From Nocardia cyriacigeorgica GUH-2 (GTDB taxonomy: Bacteria > Actinomycetota > Actinomycetes > Mycobacteriales > Mycobacteriaceae): DNA of 64,000 nucleotides. The notes beneath the pieces are model-generated. The model was not told where the DNA came from. It saw only the letters and a list, made by a program, of their open reading frames with translations, and did no database searches. Below are positions 25,983 through 35,306 of the stretch, piece by piece. How positions within the stretch are numbered: the stretch's first letter is position 1; each line of letters starts with the position of its first letter. The translations under genes were made by a program, and so were the position numbers. Where the stretch lies: positions 1,984,001 to 2,048,000 of the forward strand of contig NC_016887.1 in NCBI RefSeq assembly GCF_000284035.1, in the 5' to 3' direction.

Positions 25983-26857
25983 GCTGTCACCTCGCGGAAG
26001 ATCTCGGCTATGGACGGTCGGACCTCGCCCAATTCGTGCACCGAGCCACGGATGAGCGCTTCGGTGAGCAGCGCGTCGGTGGTGATGCCGTCCAGCTCGA
26101 GCAGGACCGCCGAACCGTTGCTGTCGACCACGCGCACGCCGGTGAATTCCCGCAGCCACTCGGTGTCGCCGGCCATGCGCAGGCGATGGCGGACCGGGCC
26201 GGTGGAACGCAGCTGCTCGGCGGAACCGTCGGCGACGACGTGGCCCTTCGCGAGAATCACCAGGTGGTCGCACAGCCGCTCGACCAGATCGAGTTGGTGC
26301 GAGGAGAACAGCACCGGCACGCCGCGTGCGGCGTACTGTCCCAGCAGGTCGGCCATGGCGTCGACGGCCACCGGGTCCAGACCGGAGAACGGTTCGTCGA
26401 GGATCAGGGCGGTGGGGTGCGCGATGAGGGCTGCCGCGATCTGGACGCGCTGCTGGTTGCCGAGAGACAGCGATTCGAGTTTGTCGGTGCCGCGGTCCTG
26501 GAGGGAGAACCGTTCCAGCAGGTCAGAGGCTTGGTGTTTGGCTTCGGCGGCGGACAGGCCGCGCAGCCGAGCCAGGTAGACGAGCTGGTCGCGGACCGGC
26601 TGTTTGGGGTAGAGGCCGCGTTCTTCCGGCATGTAGCCGAACGAGCGGCGGTCGTCGGCGGTGACCGGGCGGCTGTTCCAGGTGATCGCGCCGCCATGTG
26701 CGGCGAGGACGCCCATGATCATGCGCATCGTGGTGGTTTTGCCCGCGCCGTTGGCGCCGACGAAGCCGGTCATCGTTCCCGGGGCGACGGTGAAGGAGAC
26801 GTCGTCGACGGCGGTGTTGTCGCCGAATCTGCGCACCAGGTGTGCGACTTCCAGCAT
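25979..26857 (-). CDS. ABC transporter ATP-binding protein
   Basis: 292-residue ATPase partner of the downstream permease. Walker A GANGAGKTT lies near residue 35, the signature is LSLGNQQR, Walker B is ALILDEPFSGLDP, and the switch histidine is in LFSSHQLD. The C-terminal extension is of the NatA/DrrA class. The ATG at 26857 (MLEVAH) was preferred to a GTG four codons earlier because GGGG precedes it at suitable distance. Confidence 0.9.
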   Translation of the reverse strand: MLEVAHLVRRFGDNTAVDDVSFTVAPGTMTGFVGANGAGKTTTMRMIMGVLAAHGGAITWNSRPVTADDRRSFGYMPEERGLYPKQPVRDQLVYLARLRGLSAAEAKHQASDLLERFSLQDRGTDKLESLSLGNQQRVQIAAALIAHPTALILDEPFSGLDPVAVDAMADLLGQYAARGVPVLFSSHQLDLVERLCDHLVILAKGHVVADGSAEQLRSTGPVRHRLRMAGDTEWLREFTGVRVVDSNGSAVLLELDGITTDALLTEALIRGSVHELGEVRPSIAEIFREVTA

Positions 26858-27022
26858 TGGGATCCCCACTTCGTCGTCCGGTGATGGTGTGAGCCGAGAA
26901 CGCCGACATCCACCGTACTGTCTGGTTTTGTTTTCGCCATGGAGCTATGAGTCCGTGGGCGGGAAGGAGGTGGGGCCGACCGAGATGTGGGTCGCCCGGA
27001 GTTCCGTCCATCGGTGCGGAGC

Positions 27023-29083
27023 TCAACCGGATAGTTGGTCACGGAGTGCGGCGACGTCATTCGCGCGGTTGTCGCCTAACTCCTGGTACAGGGTATGAGC
27101 GAGATCGAGGTTGGTCAGCGCATCCGCCTGCCGGTGCGCGGCGGCCAGCGCCCTGGCGCGCCAGAATTCCGCGCCCGCCTGTTCGCGGGTCGCGCGTTCC
27201 TGCCCGAAGTGGGTGGCTGCCGTGGCGAACTCGGCTTCGGCGCCGGCGGCATCGCCCTGAGCGAGGAGAGCGCGACCGAGGACCAAGCGGGCCTTGGCCA
27301 CGTTGTCGGTCTCGTTGTGCTGCCGGACGAAGTAGTCGAGTGCCGGGCAGATGTCGTCGACCATGCCGTCCCACTGGCCGACGTCGGCGCGGGCGCGGTT
27401 GCGTTGCAGCCGGAGCAGGGCGAAGACGCGCTCCTTGTCCGCGGGGCTGATGGCCTCGTCGGAGGCGGCGACGGTGACGTCCCAGGACCGTTGGTAGAAG
27501 TGTTCGGCGCGGTCGTAATCACCGGCGCGTGCTGCGGTTTTGCCCAGCCACTCGAGAGCACTCTGCTCGCCGATGGCGTGCGGCAGTCGCTGGGCGTAGT
27601 TGAGTGATTCGTCGAACTTCTGTTCCGCCGCGGTGAGTTCGCCGGTAGCCAAGTGCGCTGCACCGAGCTGGGAAGCGAGCTGCACGATGCCGACGTGGGC
27701 CTCGCCCCGCACCCGTGCGTCCGCATCGTCGGCCGCAGCGTGGGCCGAGGCCAGGCCGAGAACGTGGGTGTCGATCCACGTGTCGTGGAACCCGTAGAGG
27801 TGCTGGTACTTCCACATCACGACACACAATTGCCAGCACTGCTCGTACAGATCCGCACCATGCGCGGCGCGAATGGCGGCGATGAGGTTCGGATACTCTG
27901 CGTCGAACCAGGCCAGGCCCTCCGCGCGGCTCGGCGTGGGGATCTCGGCACCGTAGTACCGCATCGCTCGGTCGAGAACCGGCGTGACGAACCAGCGATT
28001 GGACAGCGCCAGACCGCGTGGTATCGCCTCGCGCAGTACCTGGTCGATCCAGCGCTCGAGCACCGCCGCGCGATCGGACGGCGAATCGGTCGTCTCGGCC
28101 CGCAGTTGCGCATCGCCGCGCAGCAGCGGATGGAACGCGTATCGGCCGGTACCGGACTTGGTGAGCAGGTGGAACGAGGCAAGCCGGGTGAGGGCCAGGG
28201 CCGCCCGAGTTTTTCCGATATCCAACGCCGCCGCTACGGTCGCTGCGTCGAAATCGGTGGCGGGGAGGACGCCGAGCAGTCGGTAAGCCGTGGCGAGTTC
28301 GGCGTCGAGGCTCTGATAGGTGCTGTCGAGGAATCGGGCGATGCGCTTTTCGTCGCCGATATCGAGAATCGAGAGGCCGGCGTCGCGCAGCTCGGCCAGG
28401 AGCGCATCGGCCGAGCTGGGGTCGCTGCGCACCTGGGCGGCGAGCAGTTTGATCGCCAGCGGGAGCCCACCGCACATCGCGACCAGCTCCACGGTCACGG
28501 CGGCATCGATCACCTCTGCCGCATCGCCTAGATCGTGCCGGAACAGTTCGGCTGCCGATTCCGCACTCAGCAGCTCCGGCTGGAACGGCGCGAAACCTTG
28601 CTCGGCTTCCAGCTCGAGCTGCGCGAACGGCGAGGTGGTGATGAGGACCGCGCCGGGTGCATCGCCGGGGAGCAGGAGCCTCGCCTGCGCTGTGCTGTCC
28701 ATGTCATCGAGCACGATGACGAACTGCTTGTTGCGTGCGATCGCGTGGTACTGGTCGAGCTTCCCGCCATCGGAAACCGCTTGGTCTGCATCGGAAACGC
28801 CGAGTTTGCGCAGCACCCGGTTCAGCAATTCGCCTGATGCGACGGGGGTGCCGTCGGGTTCACGGCCACGCAACCAGATGAAGGTATGACCGAGGAGGTC
28901 GCGCTTGTCCTTGCCGAATCGGGCGACAGAGCTGGATACGCCGAGCCCCTCGAGCCCGAAGACGTGCAGGTAGGCCGGTCGGCCTTGCCTGCGGAAGGAC
29001 TCGACACTGTCGGCCATGGCATTCAGGAGATCTTCGCGGTCGAAGAAGGGATCGGCCCACGGCGGTACCCAATTGCTACTCAC
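27023..29083 (-). CDS. STAND/NB-ARC-type protein with TPR repeats and degenerate P-loop
   Basis: 686 residues. Residues 35-330 are an NB-ARC-like NTPase with Walker B IVLDDMD, a winged-helix following LVAMCGGLPLAIKLLA (GxP motif), and the MHD-equivalent region near AFHPLLRGDAQ. Residues 380-686 are TPR helices. The P-loop reads GLEGLGVSS at 43-51, so the Walker A lysine is replaced by V49, and nucleotide binding may be lost or altered. The GTG start has GGGGAGG before it. STAND proteins act as regulators or as immune sensors; no effector domain is fused here. Confidence 0.78.
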   Translation of the reverse strand: MSSNWVPPWADPFFDREDLLNAMADSVESFRRQGRPAYLHVFGLEGLGVSSSVARFGKDKRDLLGHTFIWLRGREPDGTPVASGELLNRVLRKLGVSDADQAVSDGGKLDQYHAIARNKQFVIVLDDMDSTAQARLLLPGDAPGAVLITTSPFAQLELEAEQGFAPFQPELLSAESAAELFRHDLGDAAEVIDAAVTVELVAMCGGLPLAIKLLAAQVRSDPSSADALLAELRDAGLSILDIGDEKRIARFLDSTYQSLDAELATAYRLLGVLPATDFDAATVAAALDIGKTRAALALTRLASFHLLTKSGTGRYAFHPLLRGDAQLRAETTDSPSDRAAVLERWIDQVLREAIPRGLALSNRWFVTPVLDRAMRYYGAEIPTPSRAEGLAWFDAEYPNLIAAIRAAHGADLYEQCWQLCVVMWKYQHLYGFHDTWIDTHVLGLASAHAAADDADARVRGEAHVGIVQLASQLGAAHLATGELTAAEQKFDESLNYAQRLPHAIGEQSALEWLGKTAARAGDYDRAEHFYQRSWDVTVAASDEAISPADKERVFALLRLQRNRARADVGQWDGMVDDICPALDYFVRQHNETDNVAKARLVLGRALLAQGDAAGAEAEFATAATHFGQERATREQAGAEFWRARALAAAHRQADALTNLDLAHTLYQELGDNRANDVAALRDQLSG

Positions 29084-29168
29084 AACGGCCTCCCCTGCTG
29101 TCGATCATCCCCACCCGGCGACTCTATCGGACGCCGCGCCGACCGGTAGTGCGAACGACCCGGTCGGC

Positions 29169-30999
29169 TCAGATCACCTTGAGGCGGAACGTTACTCGGT
29201 GTTGCCCGAGCCGGGCGACACCACCGTTGCCGTCGATATCGACCTGACGGCCGACATGGTGTGCGGCCGCGGCGAGCCCCGCCGGCCACATCGGAACAGC
29301 TACCGGCTCAGACACTTCGAGTTCGAATCTGCCGTGGCGTCGGTGCAGAATCATCAGCCGTTCGGGCTGGACGATGGTGACGACCATGATGGCGGCCGGA
29401 TAGGCGCGCAGGATCTCGGCGTCGGTGGCGGCGTAATCGGCGCTCTGGACGAGGATGTCGGCGTTGGCGCGCAGATCCCTCCGGGAATGCGTGATCTCGA
29501 CGGCGGCGTAGGTTTCGGTGGTGCGGTGGCCGCGCCGAGGTCGCGCAGCGACATCGCCCGGCCACATCTGTATGTGAAGGTCCACGCCGTCGGGGCGGCA
29601 GAAAATCCGGCATGAGCGGACGGGTTCTCGATCGGCATCCAGCCCGGCGACCGGATACGGCGGAACCGGTGCGGCGAAAGCTGGTTCCGCGAGGCCGATC
29701 AGCCGGTAGAAGACGGAGCGGAGTAGATCAGCGCATTGTCCAGGCCTCGAACTCACCCGTTGTGCGATCTGCTCGGAGAGGTCGGAGTCGTGTCGCGACC
29801 GAGCCTCGCCCAACTGTTCGGGCAGTGCTCGCCTGCGGTCCAGGCGGGGCGCGAACCGGCCGACCAGTTCTGCTGCTGACCCCGGCGCTACCTCACTTTC
29901 GGGGAAAGCGGCGAGCAGCGTCGGAATCGACAGGGCGGCAGCGTAACCGGTGACGGCGCCGTGATCGCCGATCACCACATCGGAGGCGATGAGCGTGGTC
30001 TGCCAGCCGTGGAGGGGTGGGATGAGGCGGAGTCCGGCGCGGCGGGCGCCGGCCAGCCAGCGGCGTAGCTGCCAGGGGCCGTGGGCGAACCAGACATTGG
30101 GATGGATGATCGCGGTGACGATGTGGTCTTGGAGGGTGAGTTCGGCGAGGGTGGCGTCGATGAGCTCGGGGTTACGGCCGAGCAGCGAGTTCGGGCCCCA
30201 GGTGGAGGTGAGGGTGACGACCGTGGTGTGCGAGTCGGCGCCGAGCGCGCGGCGATACTGTTGCCGCAGTGGGAGACTGGCGGTGAGGCGGTCGAGGCAG
30301 GGGTCGCCGGCGACCACGGCGTTCGGCACGGCTTCCGGGGTGGTGCGCGACAGCGCGGTGAGGTCGCTGTCGTGGGGGAGGATGACCGCCGCGGGGACGG
30401 TGCCCTCCCGGTACAACCAGCGGCGGCCGAGACCGTAAACGTCGTCGCTCGTCGCTCGTCGCTCGTCGCTCGTCGCTCGTCGCTCGTCGCTCGTCGCTCG
30501 TCGCTCGTCGCTCGTCGCTCGTCGCTCGTCGCTCGTCGCTCGTCGCTCGTCGCTCGTCGCTCGTCGCTCGTCGCTCGTCGCTCGTCGCTCGTCGCTCGTC
30601 GCTCGTCGCTCGTCGCTCGTCGCGATGCCGGACGATCTTAGAGAAGCCGATGCCGTGGGACAAGACTGCGAGAGGGGCTGATATGCGGTGTAATTCGCCG
30701 CTGTGGTGGACGGCGATGGCGGCGTCGAAGGTGCCGGTGAGGGCTTGCGACCAGGGGATGACGAGGGCGCCGTCGTCGGCGAGTTGACGTTCGACGTCGC
30801 CGGTGACGTCGGAGACGGCCGGGAAGGTGAACACGAGCTGGACGCGGCGGTCGGAGTCGAAGACCGTGAGGATATCGGCCAGGCGGTTCCAGGCGGTCAT
30901 GGTGTGGACGACGACGAGGACCGTGCGCGAGGACTGGATGGTGATCCAATGCGGATGTCTCGGCCCCGCGGGGTCGAAGCGGTCCGCCGAACGCGACAC
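29169..30999 (-). pseudogene. GT-B/CDP-glycerol transferase-like gene, out of frame in this allele through a 7-bp repeat tract
   Basis: Two halves of one gene lie in different frames on either side of the repeat tract at 30444-30623. The first (GTG at 30999, with GAGGAG before it) encodes about 120 residues: TVLVVVHTMTAWNRL, then AVLSHGIGFSK. The second encodes VYGLGRRWLYREGTVPAAV through to FRLKVI at 29169. Together they resemble a family of actinobacterial proteins of about 600 residues with a GT-B fold, sometimes annotated as glycosyl/glycerophosphotransferase-like. With 25 repeats translation runs on in the wrong frame to 30172, giving a 275-residue product. With 24 or 27 repeats a 607-residue (24) or slightly longer protein results. 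It may thus be a switchable gene rather than a dead one. Confidence 0.65.
30444..30623. repeat. heptanucleotide tandem repeat, 25.7 copies of GTCGCTC
   Basis: 25 perfect copies of GTCGCTC plus five further bases, with no mismatch in 180 bp. On the coding (minus) strand the unit GAGCGAC encodes the heptapeptide ERRATSD every three units in all three frames, without stops. Because 7 is not a multiple of 3, every gain or loss of one unit shifts the frame of the host gene. Confidence 0.97.
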
Positions 31000-31167
31000 G
31001 GTTGTTCTCCTCAGATCTGCACGAGCGCGACCACCGTAACCTGGCGTCGTCGGCGGCTGTTCCGCAGGTCGGCGGGGGCGTGCGTGGCGGAAGGCGCTGA
31101 CCGGCGGCGCGGTGGTACGCCGATCGGGTGGTGCTGCGCGTGGCGGGACGCCAGCCATCGGTGGTAG

Positions 31168-31653
31168 ATGTCGCACATGACCAGCCAACTGTGGTTGACG
31201 GCGGCGGTGGCGATCGCCGGGAATCTGACGCTCGTCGCCAACGTCATCCTGACCGGCCGCAACGCCACCGAGCTCGCCCACCGCAACCAGGCGATCGCGC
31301 TCCAGGCGGCACGGACCGGGAAACTCGAGGACGCCTGCCACCAGTTCCTCGTCGCCGCTCGGCAGGTGCGTTCGCCGGTGGAAGGGGTTCGCGGCGAGGA
31401 GAAGGATTCGGCGTTGTCGGAACTGCGGTCGGCCGTCGCGCGAATCGAGTTGTATGGGTCCGCGCAGGCACATGAGAAGGCGGTGGCGGCGTTGACGGCG
31501 CTGGAAAAGCTCGCGGCCGCGCGGTCCAGCGGGTCGTGGTCGGATTCGCTGGCTGCTGCCGAAGCGGATAGCGATACGGCGATGGAGGATGCCCGGGCTG
31601 CGTTGGCCGTGGAGATCGGCGGACAGGGCGAGGTGGAAGTTCGCCGCGCCTGA
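31168..31653 (+). CDS. hypothetical membrane-anchored protein
   Basis: 161 residues. A single N-terminal transmembrane helix (WLTAAVAIAGNLTLVANVIL) is followed by a cytoplasmic-looking helical domain rich in Ala, Glu and Arg (LEDACHQFLVAARQV, HEKAVAALTALEKLAAA), likely coiled coil. No known family. It is divergent from the repeat-containing gene, with 168 bp between starts. A second ATG three codons in is an equally possible start. Confidence 0.6.
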   Translation: MSHMTSQLWLTAAVAIAGNLTLVANVILTGRNATELAHRNQAIALQAARTGKLEDACHQFLVAARQVRSPVEGVRGEEKDSALSELRSAVARIELYGSAQAHEKAVAALTALEKLAAARSSGSWSDSLAAAEADSDTAMEDARAALAVEIGGQGEVEVRRA

Positions 31654-31686
31654 CAGCGACCACCCGGCGCCGGCCGCGAATCCGCG

Positions 31687-32679
31687 TCAGGAGGAAGCGC
31701 CGGCGCCGGTCACTGCGGCCTGGAGCGTGCGTGCCGTGCGGTTACGGTGCCGCTGTGCGGGCGTTGGGTCGAAGCCGCCGGGGACCTCGTAGATCACGCC
31801 GGTGAACGTCGCGGCGAAGAGGCGGCCTGCGGAGAAGCCCTGGGTGCCGCGACCGTAGGTGACGACGCTGGTGAGGGGGTTGCCGGTGCTGAGGATGCAG
31901 TACTGGTTCGGCGCGTCGACGCGGATGACCTGGCCTGCGGTGTTCAGCGGGACGACGGGGCGGTCGGCCGAGTCCAGGGTCAAGCCGTCGGGTGCGGAGA
32001 GGGCGTCGGGGCCGGTGAGGTCGAGCACGGATTGGGGCGCTGCGGGGTTGGCGACGGGGATGCGGCTGACGCCGGGGTTGACGAAAGTGCGGGCCACGTA
32101 GAGGAATTCGTCGTTGCGGTCCAGGACGGCGCCGTTCGCGCTGGGGAAGCGGGCCCAATCGGCTTGCACGGTGCGATTCGGGTGGACCTTGCCGATCAGC
32201 GCAGCGAAGTCGTTGGTGGCGTAGACGCTGCCGTCGCGGGCGGTGGCCATGCCGTTGGCGGCGCTGAGGCCGGAGGCGAAGGGCGTGAGTGCGCCGGTGT
32301 TCGGGTCCATTTCGACGATGCCGGCGTGGCGCAGCGCATCGCCCACGACGACGCGGGCATCGGCGCCGTAGCCGACCAACAGCGTCCCGCGTGGGGTCCA
32401 GGCCAGCGCGCCCCCGCCGCCGCTGGGCACCGTGGCGATCGGGACGGCCGGTGCGCCGGGTGCGTCGATCCGGTAGACGCGGCCGGTGGTCAGATCCGTG
32501 GTGAAGGCTCGGCCGCGGTCGTCGACGGTCAAACCTTCCAGTGCGCCGCCGACGGTGGCCGCGACCGAGGTTGGTTGCCCGGCGCCGGGACAGATCGGTG
32601 CCGCCTGCGCTGTCCCGGTCGCGAGGGTGGAGAACATCGCGGCCGAGACGATTGCCATACCCGCTGCGAGTGTCTTCAT
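31687..32679 (-). CDS. secreted SMP-30/gluconolactonase-like beta-propeller protein
   Basis: 330 residues with a clear Sec signal peptide (cleavage near AQAAP, residues 25-27). The rest is built of repeated blades with motifs such as GLTVDDRGRAFTTDL, GALAWTPRGTLLVGY, GMATARDGSVYATND and GLTLDSADRPVVP, as in six-bladed propellers of the SMP-30/NHL kind. It is exported. Whether it is an enzyme (lactonase) or a binding protein cannot be told. It ends 33 bp from the convergent membrane-protein gene. Confidence 0.75.
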   Translation of the reverse strand: MKTLAAGMAIVSAAMFSTLATGTAQAAPICPGAGQPTSVAATVGGALEGLTVDDRGRAFTTDLTTGRVYRIDAPGAPAVPIATVPSGGGGALAWTPRGTLLVGYGADARVVVGDALRHAGIVEMDPNTGALTPFASGLSAANGMATARDGSVYATNDFAALIGKVHPNRTVQADWARFPSANGAVLDRNDEFLYVARTFVNPGVSRIPVANPAAPQSVLDLTGPDALSAPDGLTLDSADRPVVPLNTAGQVIRVDAPNQYCILSTGNPLTSVVTYGRGTQGFSAGRLFAATFTGVIYEVPGGFDPTPAQRHRNRTARTLQAAVTGAGASS

Positions 32680-32933
32680 GCGGGTTATCCCATCACAGGA
32701 ACTCCGCGCCGACCGTCGTTTCGGAGCACGTGGCCGACGCCGCGTGCCGGGTTGTGGCTCTTACCTCGTATGTCGCCAACGCGAGGCTCGGTCGCGCTGG
32801 ACCGGGCGAGCCCGCAGTAGTGGACACAGACACGGCGCACCTGCCGCCCGACGACGACCCGCGCCCCCGCCTGCGCCGGATACGCTGACCGAATCGCGGC
32901 GGCAGGAGATCGCCGCGCCGGGCAGTCCGCCCA

Positions 32934-33950
32934 TCAGCTCCCGAACCGCGCCAGCACCGAACTGGCTTCCTGCGAAGCCGTCCCTTCCTCCGCGAGATGC
33001 GCCATCGCAGGGGCGATTTCCCGCCCATGATGCGCCATCGCCTGCGCGTACAGCCGGCCCGCGCGGTACGACGAGCGCACCAGCGGCCCCGCCATCACTC
33101 CGGCGAATCCGATCTCCTCGGCCACCTTCGAATGCTCCACGAACTCTTCCGGCTTCACCCAGCGATCGACCGGATGGTGGCGGGGGGACGGGCGCAGGTA
33201 TTGGGTGATGGTGAGGATGTCGCAGCCGGCCTCGTGCAGGTCGCGCATGGCCTGGGTGACTTCTTCGGGGGTTTCGCCCATGCCGAGGATGAGGTTGGAC
33301 TTGGTGACCAAGCCGGCCTCGCGGGCGGCGGTGAGCACTTCCAGGGAACGCTCGTAGCGGAAGGCCGGGCGGATGCGCTTGAACACCCGCGGCACGGTTT
33401 CCAGGTTGTGGGCCAGCACCTCGGGGCGCGAGGAGAAGACCTCGGCGAGCTGGTCGGGCTTGGCGTTGAAATCGGGGATCAGCAGTTCGACGCCGGTGTT
33501 GGGGTTCAACGCCTTGATGGCGCGCACGGTTTCGGCGTAGAGCCAGGCGCCGCCGTCGTCGAGGTCGTCGCGGGCGACGCCGGTGATGGTGGAGTAGCGC
33601 AGACCCATGGCCTGCACGCTCTCGGCCACACGGCGGGGCTCGTCGCGGTCGAGCGCGGCCGGCTTGCCGGTGTCGATCTGGCAGAAATCGCAGCGGCGGG
33701 TGCACTGTTCACCACCGATGAGGAAGGTGGCTTCGCGGTCTTCCCAGCATTCGAAGATGTTGGGACAGCCGGCTTCCTCGCAGACGGTGTGCAGGCCTTC
33801 GCGTTTCACCAGGCCCTTGAGCTCGGAGTATTCGGGGCCCATGGTGGCGCGGGTGCGGATCCATTTGGGCTTGCGCTCGATCGGGGTCTCCGCGTTGCGC
33901 GCCTCGATGCGCAGCAGCTTTCGGCCTGCCGGTGCTTGTGCTGAGGTCAC
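32934..33950 (-). CDS. lipA: lipoyl synthase LipA
   Basis: Radical SAM enzyme that inserts two sulfur atoms into octanoyl groups on E2 and GcvH proteins. 338 residues. The auxiliary cluster cysteines are in [12 protein letters not shown] and the radical SAM CxxxCxxC is CTRRCDFC; the C-terminal RSSYRAG supplies the conserved serine ligand. The GTG start overlaps the lipB stop (GTGA). It is the last gene of the sucB-epimerase-GNAT-lipB-lipA run, the same order as in mycobacteria apart from the inserted acetyltransferase. Confidence 0.98.
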   Translation of the reverse strand: MTSAQAPAGRKLLRIEARNAETPIERKPKWIRTRATMGPEYSELKGLVKREGLHTVCEEAGCPNIFECWEDREATFLIGGEQCTRRCDFCQIDTGKPAALDRDEPRRVAESVQAMGLRYSTITGVARDDLDDGGAWLYAETVRAIKALNPNTGVELLIPDFNAKPDQLAEVFSSRPEVLAHNLETVPRVFKRIRPAFRYERSLEVLTAAREAGLVTKSNLILGMGETPEEVTQAMRDLHEAGCDILTITQYLRPSPRHHPVDRWVKPEEFVEHSKVAEEIGFAGVMAGPLVRSSYRAGRLYAQAMAHHGREIAPAMAHLAEEGTASQEASSVLARFGS

Positions 33951-34717
33951 GAGTTCGACCTTACGCCGGTGGGATCGGCGGCCGTGCCTGCCGTGTCCCC
34001 GGGTGTGAGATGTTCGATATCGTGCGCCTTAACGGGAATTTCTCCGTTCAACGCGGCAACAATCGCCTCGGCGACCAGCGGGCGCACCTCGTCGACGGTG
34101 ACGTCGCGGCCGAGCTCACGCGAGAGCGTGGTGACGCCGGCGTCGCGGATTCCGCACGGGATGATCGCGCTGAAGCCTTCCATGCCGGAATTGCAGTTGA
34201 GCGAGATGCCGTGCAGGGCGACGCCGCGCTGCACACGCACGCCGATGGCGGCGATCTTGCGTTCGGCGAGCGGGCCCGCGGCCGGCAGCCAGACGCCGGA
34301 GCGGCCCTCGACCCGGCCGCATCTGACGCCGAGTCCGGTGCACACGGTGATCAGTGCTTCCTCGAGCCGGCGCACGTAATCGACGACGTCGACGGGTTCG
34401 GCGAGCCGGATGATCGGATAGCCGACCAGCTGACCGGGCCCGTGCCAGGTGATCTTGCCGCCGCGGTCCACCTCGACCACCGGGCTGCCGTCGATGGGCA
34501 GGTCCTCGGCCTCGGTGCGGCGGCCCGCGGTGAACACCGACGGATGTTCCAGCAGCAGCAGGTGATCGGCGCCGAGACCCTCGGCGCGCTGGGCGGCGAT
34601 CTCGCGTTGGCGATCCCAGGCCCGGTGATAGTCGATGAGTCCCAGATCCTCGACGACGACGGGTGTGGTGTCGAAGCGAGCCGATCGGGTGACGGAGCGC
34701 GTGTGGTTCACGATCAC
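33947..34717 (-). CDS. lipB: octanoyltransferase LipB
   Basis: Transfers octanoyl from acyl carrier protein to lipoyl domains, the first step of lipoate synthesis. Family blocks [17 protein letters not shown], the catalytic lysine region [10 protein letters not shown] and the cysteine in IIPCGI are all present. The start is unclear: a GTG at 34717 avoids overlap with the acetyltransferase stop at 34722, while another GTG at 34759 adds 14 residues and would overlap it by 38 bp. Neither has a strong ribosome-binding site. It is coupled to lipA. Confidence 0.95.
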   Translation of the reverse strand: MIVNHTRSVTRSARFDTTPVVVEDLGLIDYHRAWDRQREIAAQRAEGLGADHLLLLEHPSVFTAGRRTEAEDLPIDGSPVVEVDRGGKITWHGPGQLVGYPIIRLAEPVDVVDYVRRLEEALITVCTGLGVRCGRVEGRSGVWLPAAGPLAERKIAAIGVRVQRGVALHGISLNCNSGMEGFSAIIPCGIRDAGVTTLSRELGRDVTVDEVRPLVAEAIVAALNGEIPVKAHDIEHLTPGDTAGTAADPTGVRSNS

Positions 34718-34721
34718 GACG

Positions 34722-35306
34722 TTACGCCAGTCGTTGCGGGCCGGATGCGGGCCCGTCACCGGCGGCGGGCCACGACGCGGGATCGCCGAGCCCGATGGTC
34801 AGTTGCATGAGGGTGAGGTCGAGCCAGCGGCCGAATTTGATGCCGACCTGCGGCAGCACGCCGACCGTCCGGAAGCCGAAACGCTCGTGCAGCGCGATCG
34901 ACCCGGTGTTGCCTGCTTCGATGGCCGCGACCATGACGTGCACGTCACCGGCCGCACGCGCCCGCGCGATCAGCTCGGTGAGCAGGGCCGAGGCGATGCC
35001 GCGCCGATGGAACCGGTCGGCGACGTAGACCGAATTCTCCACGGTGTGCCGGTATCCGGACTTCGGCCGCCAGGTGCCGTAGCTGGCGTATCCGGCGAGT
35101 TCGCCGTCGACCTCGGCGATCAGCACTGGACGTCCGGCGCCGGTGCGTTCGCGCAGCCAGGCCCGCCGATCGTCGAGGCCGACCAGCTCCTCGTCCCAGA
35201 TGGCGGTGGTCTCGGCGATGGCGCGGTTGTGGATGTCGAGAATCGCCAGCAGGTCACCGTCGGTGGCGTCCCGGATGACGGAGGTGCTGCGGGTTTCCAG
35301 CGTCAT
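34722..35306 (-). CDS. GNAT acetyltransferase, phosphinothricin/MnaT type
   Basis: 194 residues. The N-terminal [20 protein letters not shown], a central [24 protein letters not shown] and the acetyl-CoA loop [10 protein letters not shown] are characteristic of the phosphinothricin/methionine-sulfone N-acetyltransferase group, which acetylates amino acid analogues. Its ATG overlaps the stop of the TIGR01777 gene by four bases, so it is embedded in the lipoate operon, where mycobacteria, as I recall them, have no such gene. Substrate unknown. Confidence 0.85.
   Translation of the reverse strand: MTLETRSTSVIRDATDGDLLAILDIHNRAIAETTAIWDEELVGLDDRRAWLRERTGAGRPVLIAEVDGELAGYASYGTWRPKSGYRHTVENSVYVADRFHRRGIASALLTELIARARAAGDVHVMVAAIEAGNTGSIALHERFGFRTVGVLPQVGIKFGRWLDLTLMQLTIGLGDPASWPAAGDGPASGPQRLA

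Noticed and set aside
30444..30623. CRISPR array
   Set aside because: The 7-bp units are directly adjacent with no spacers, so it is a simple tandem repeat.
30081..30641. Plus-strand frame with a repetitive ARRSSLV tail across the heptamer tract
   Set aside because: The repeat is open in all frames on both strands; the plus frame has no family features, whereas the minus strand has a ribosome-binding site and conserved blocks on both sides.
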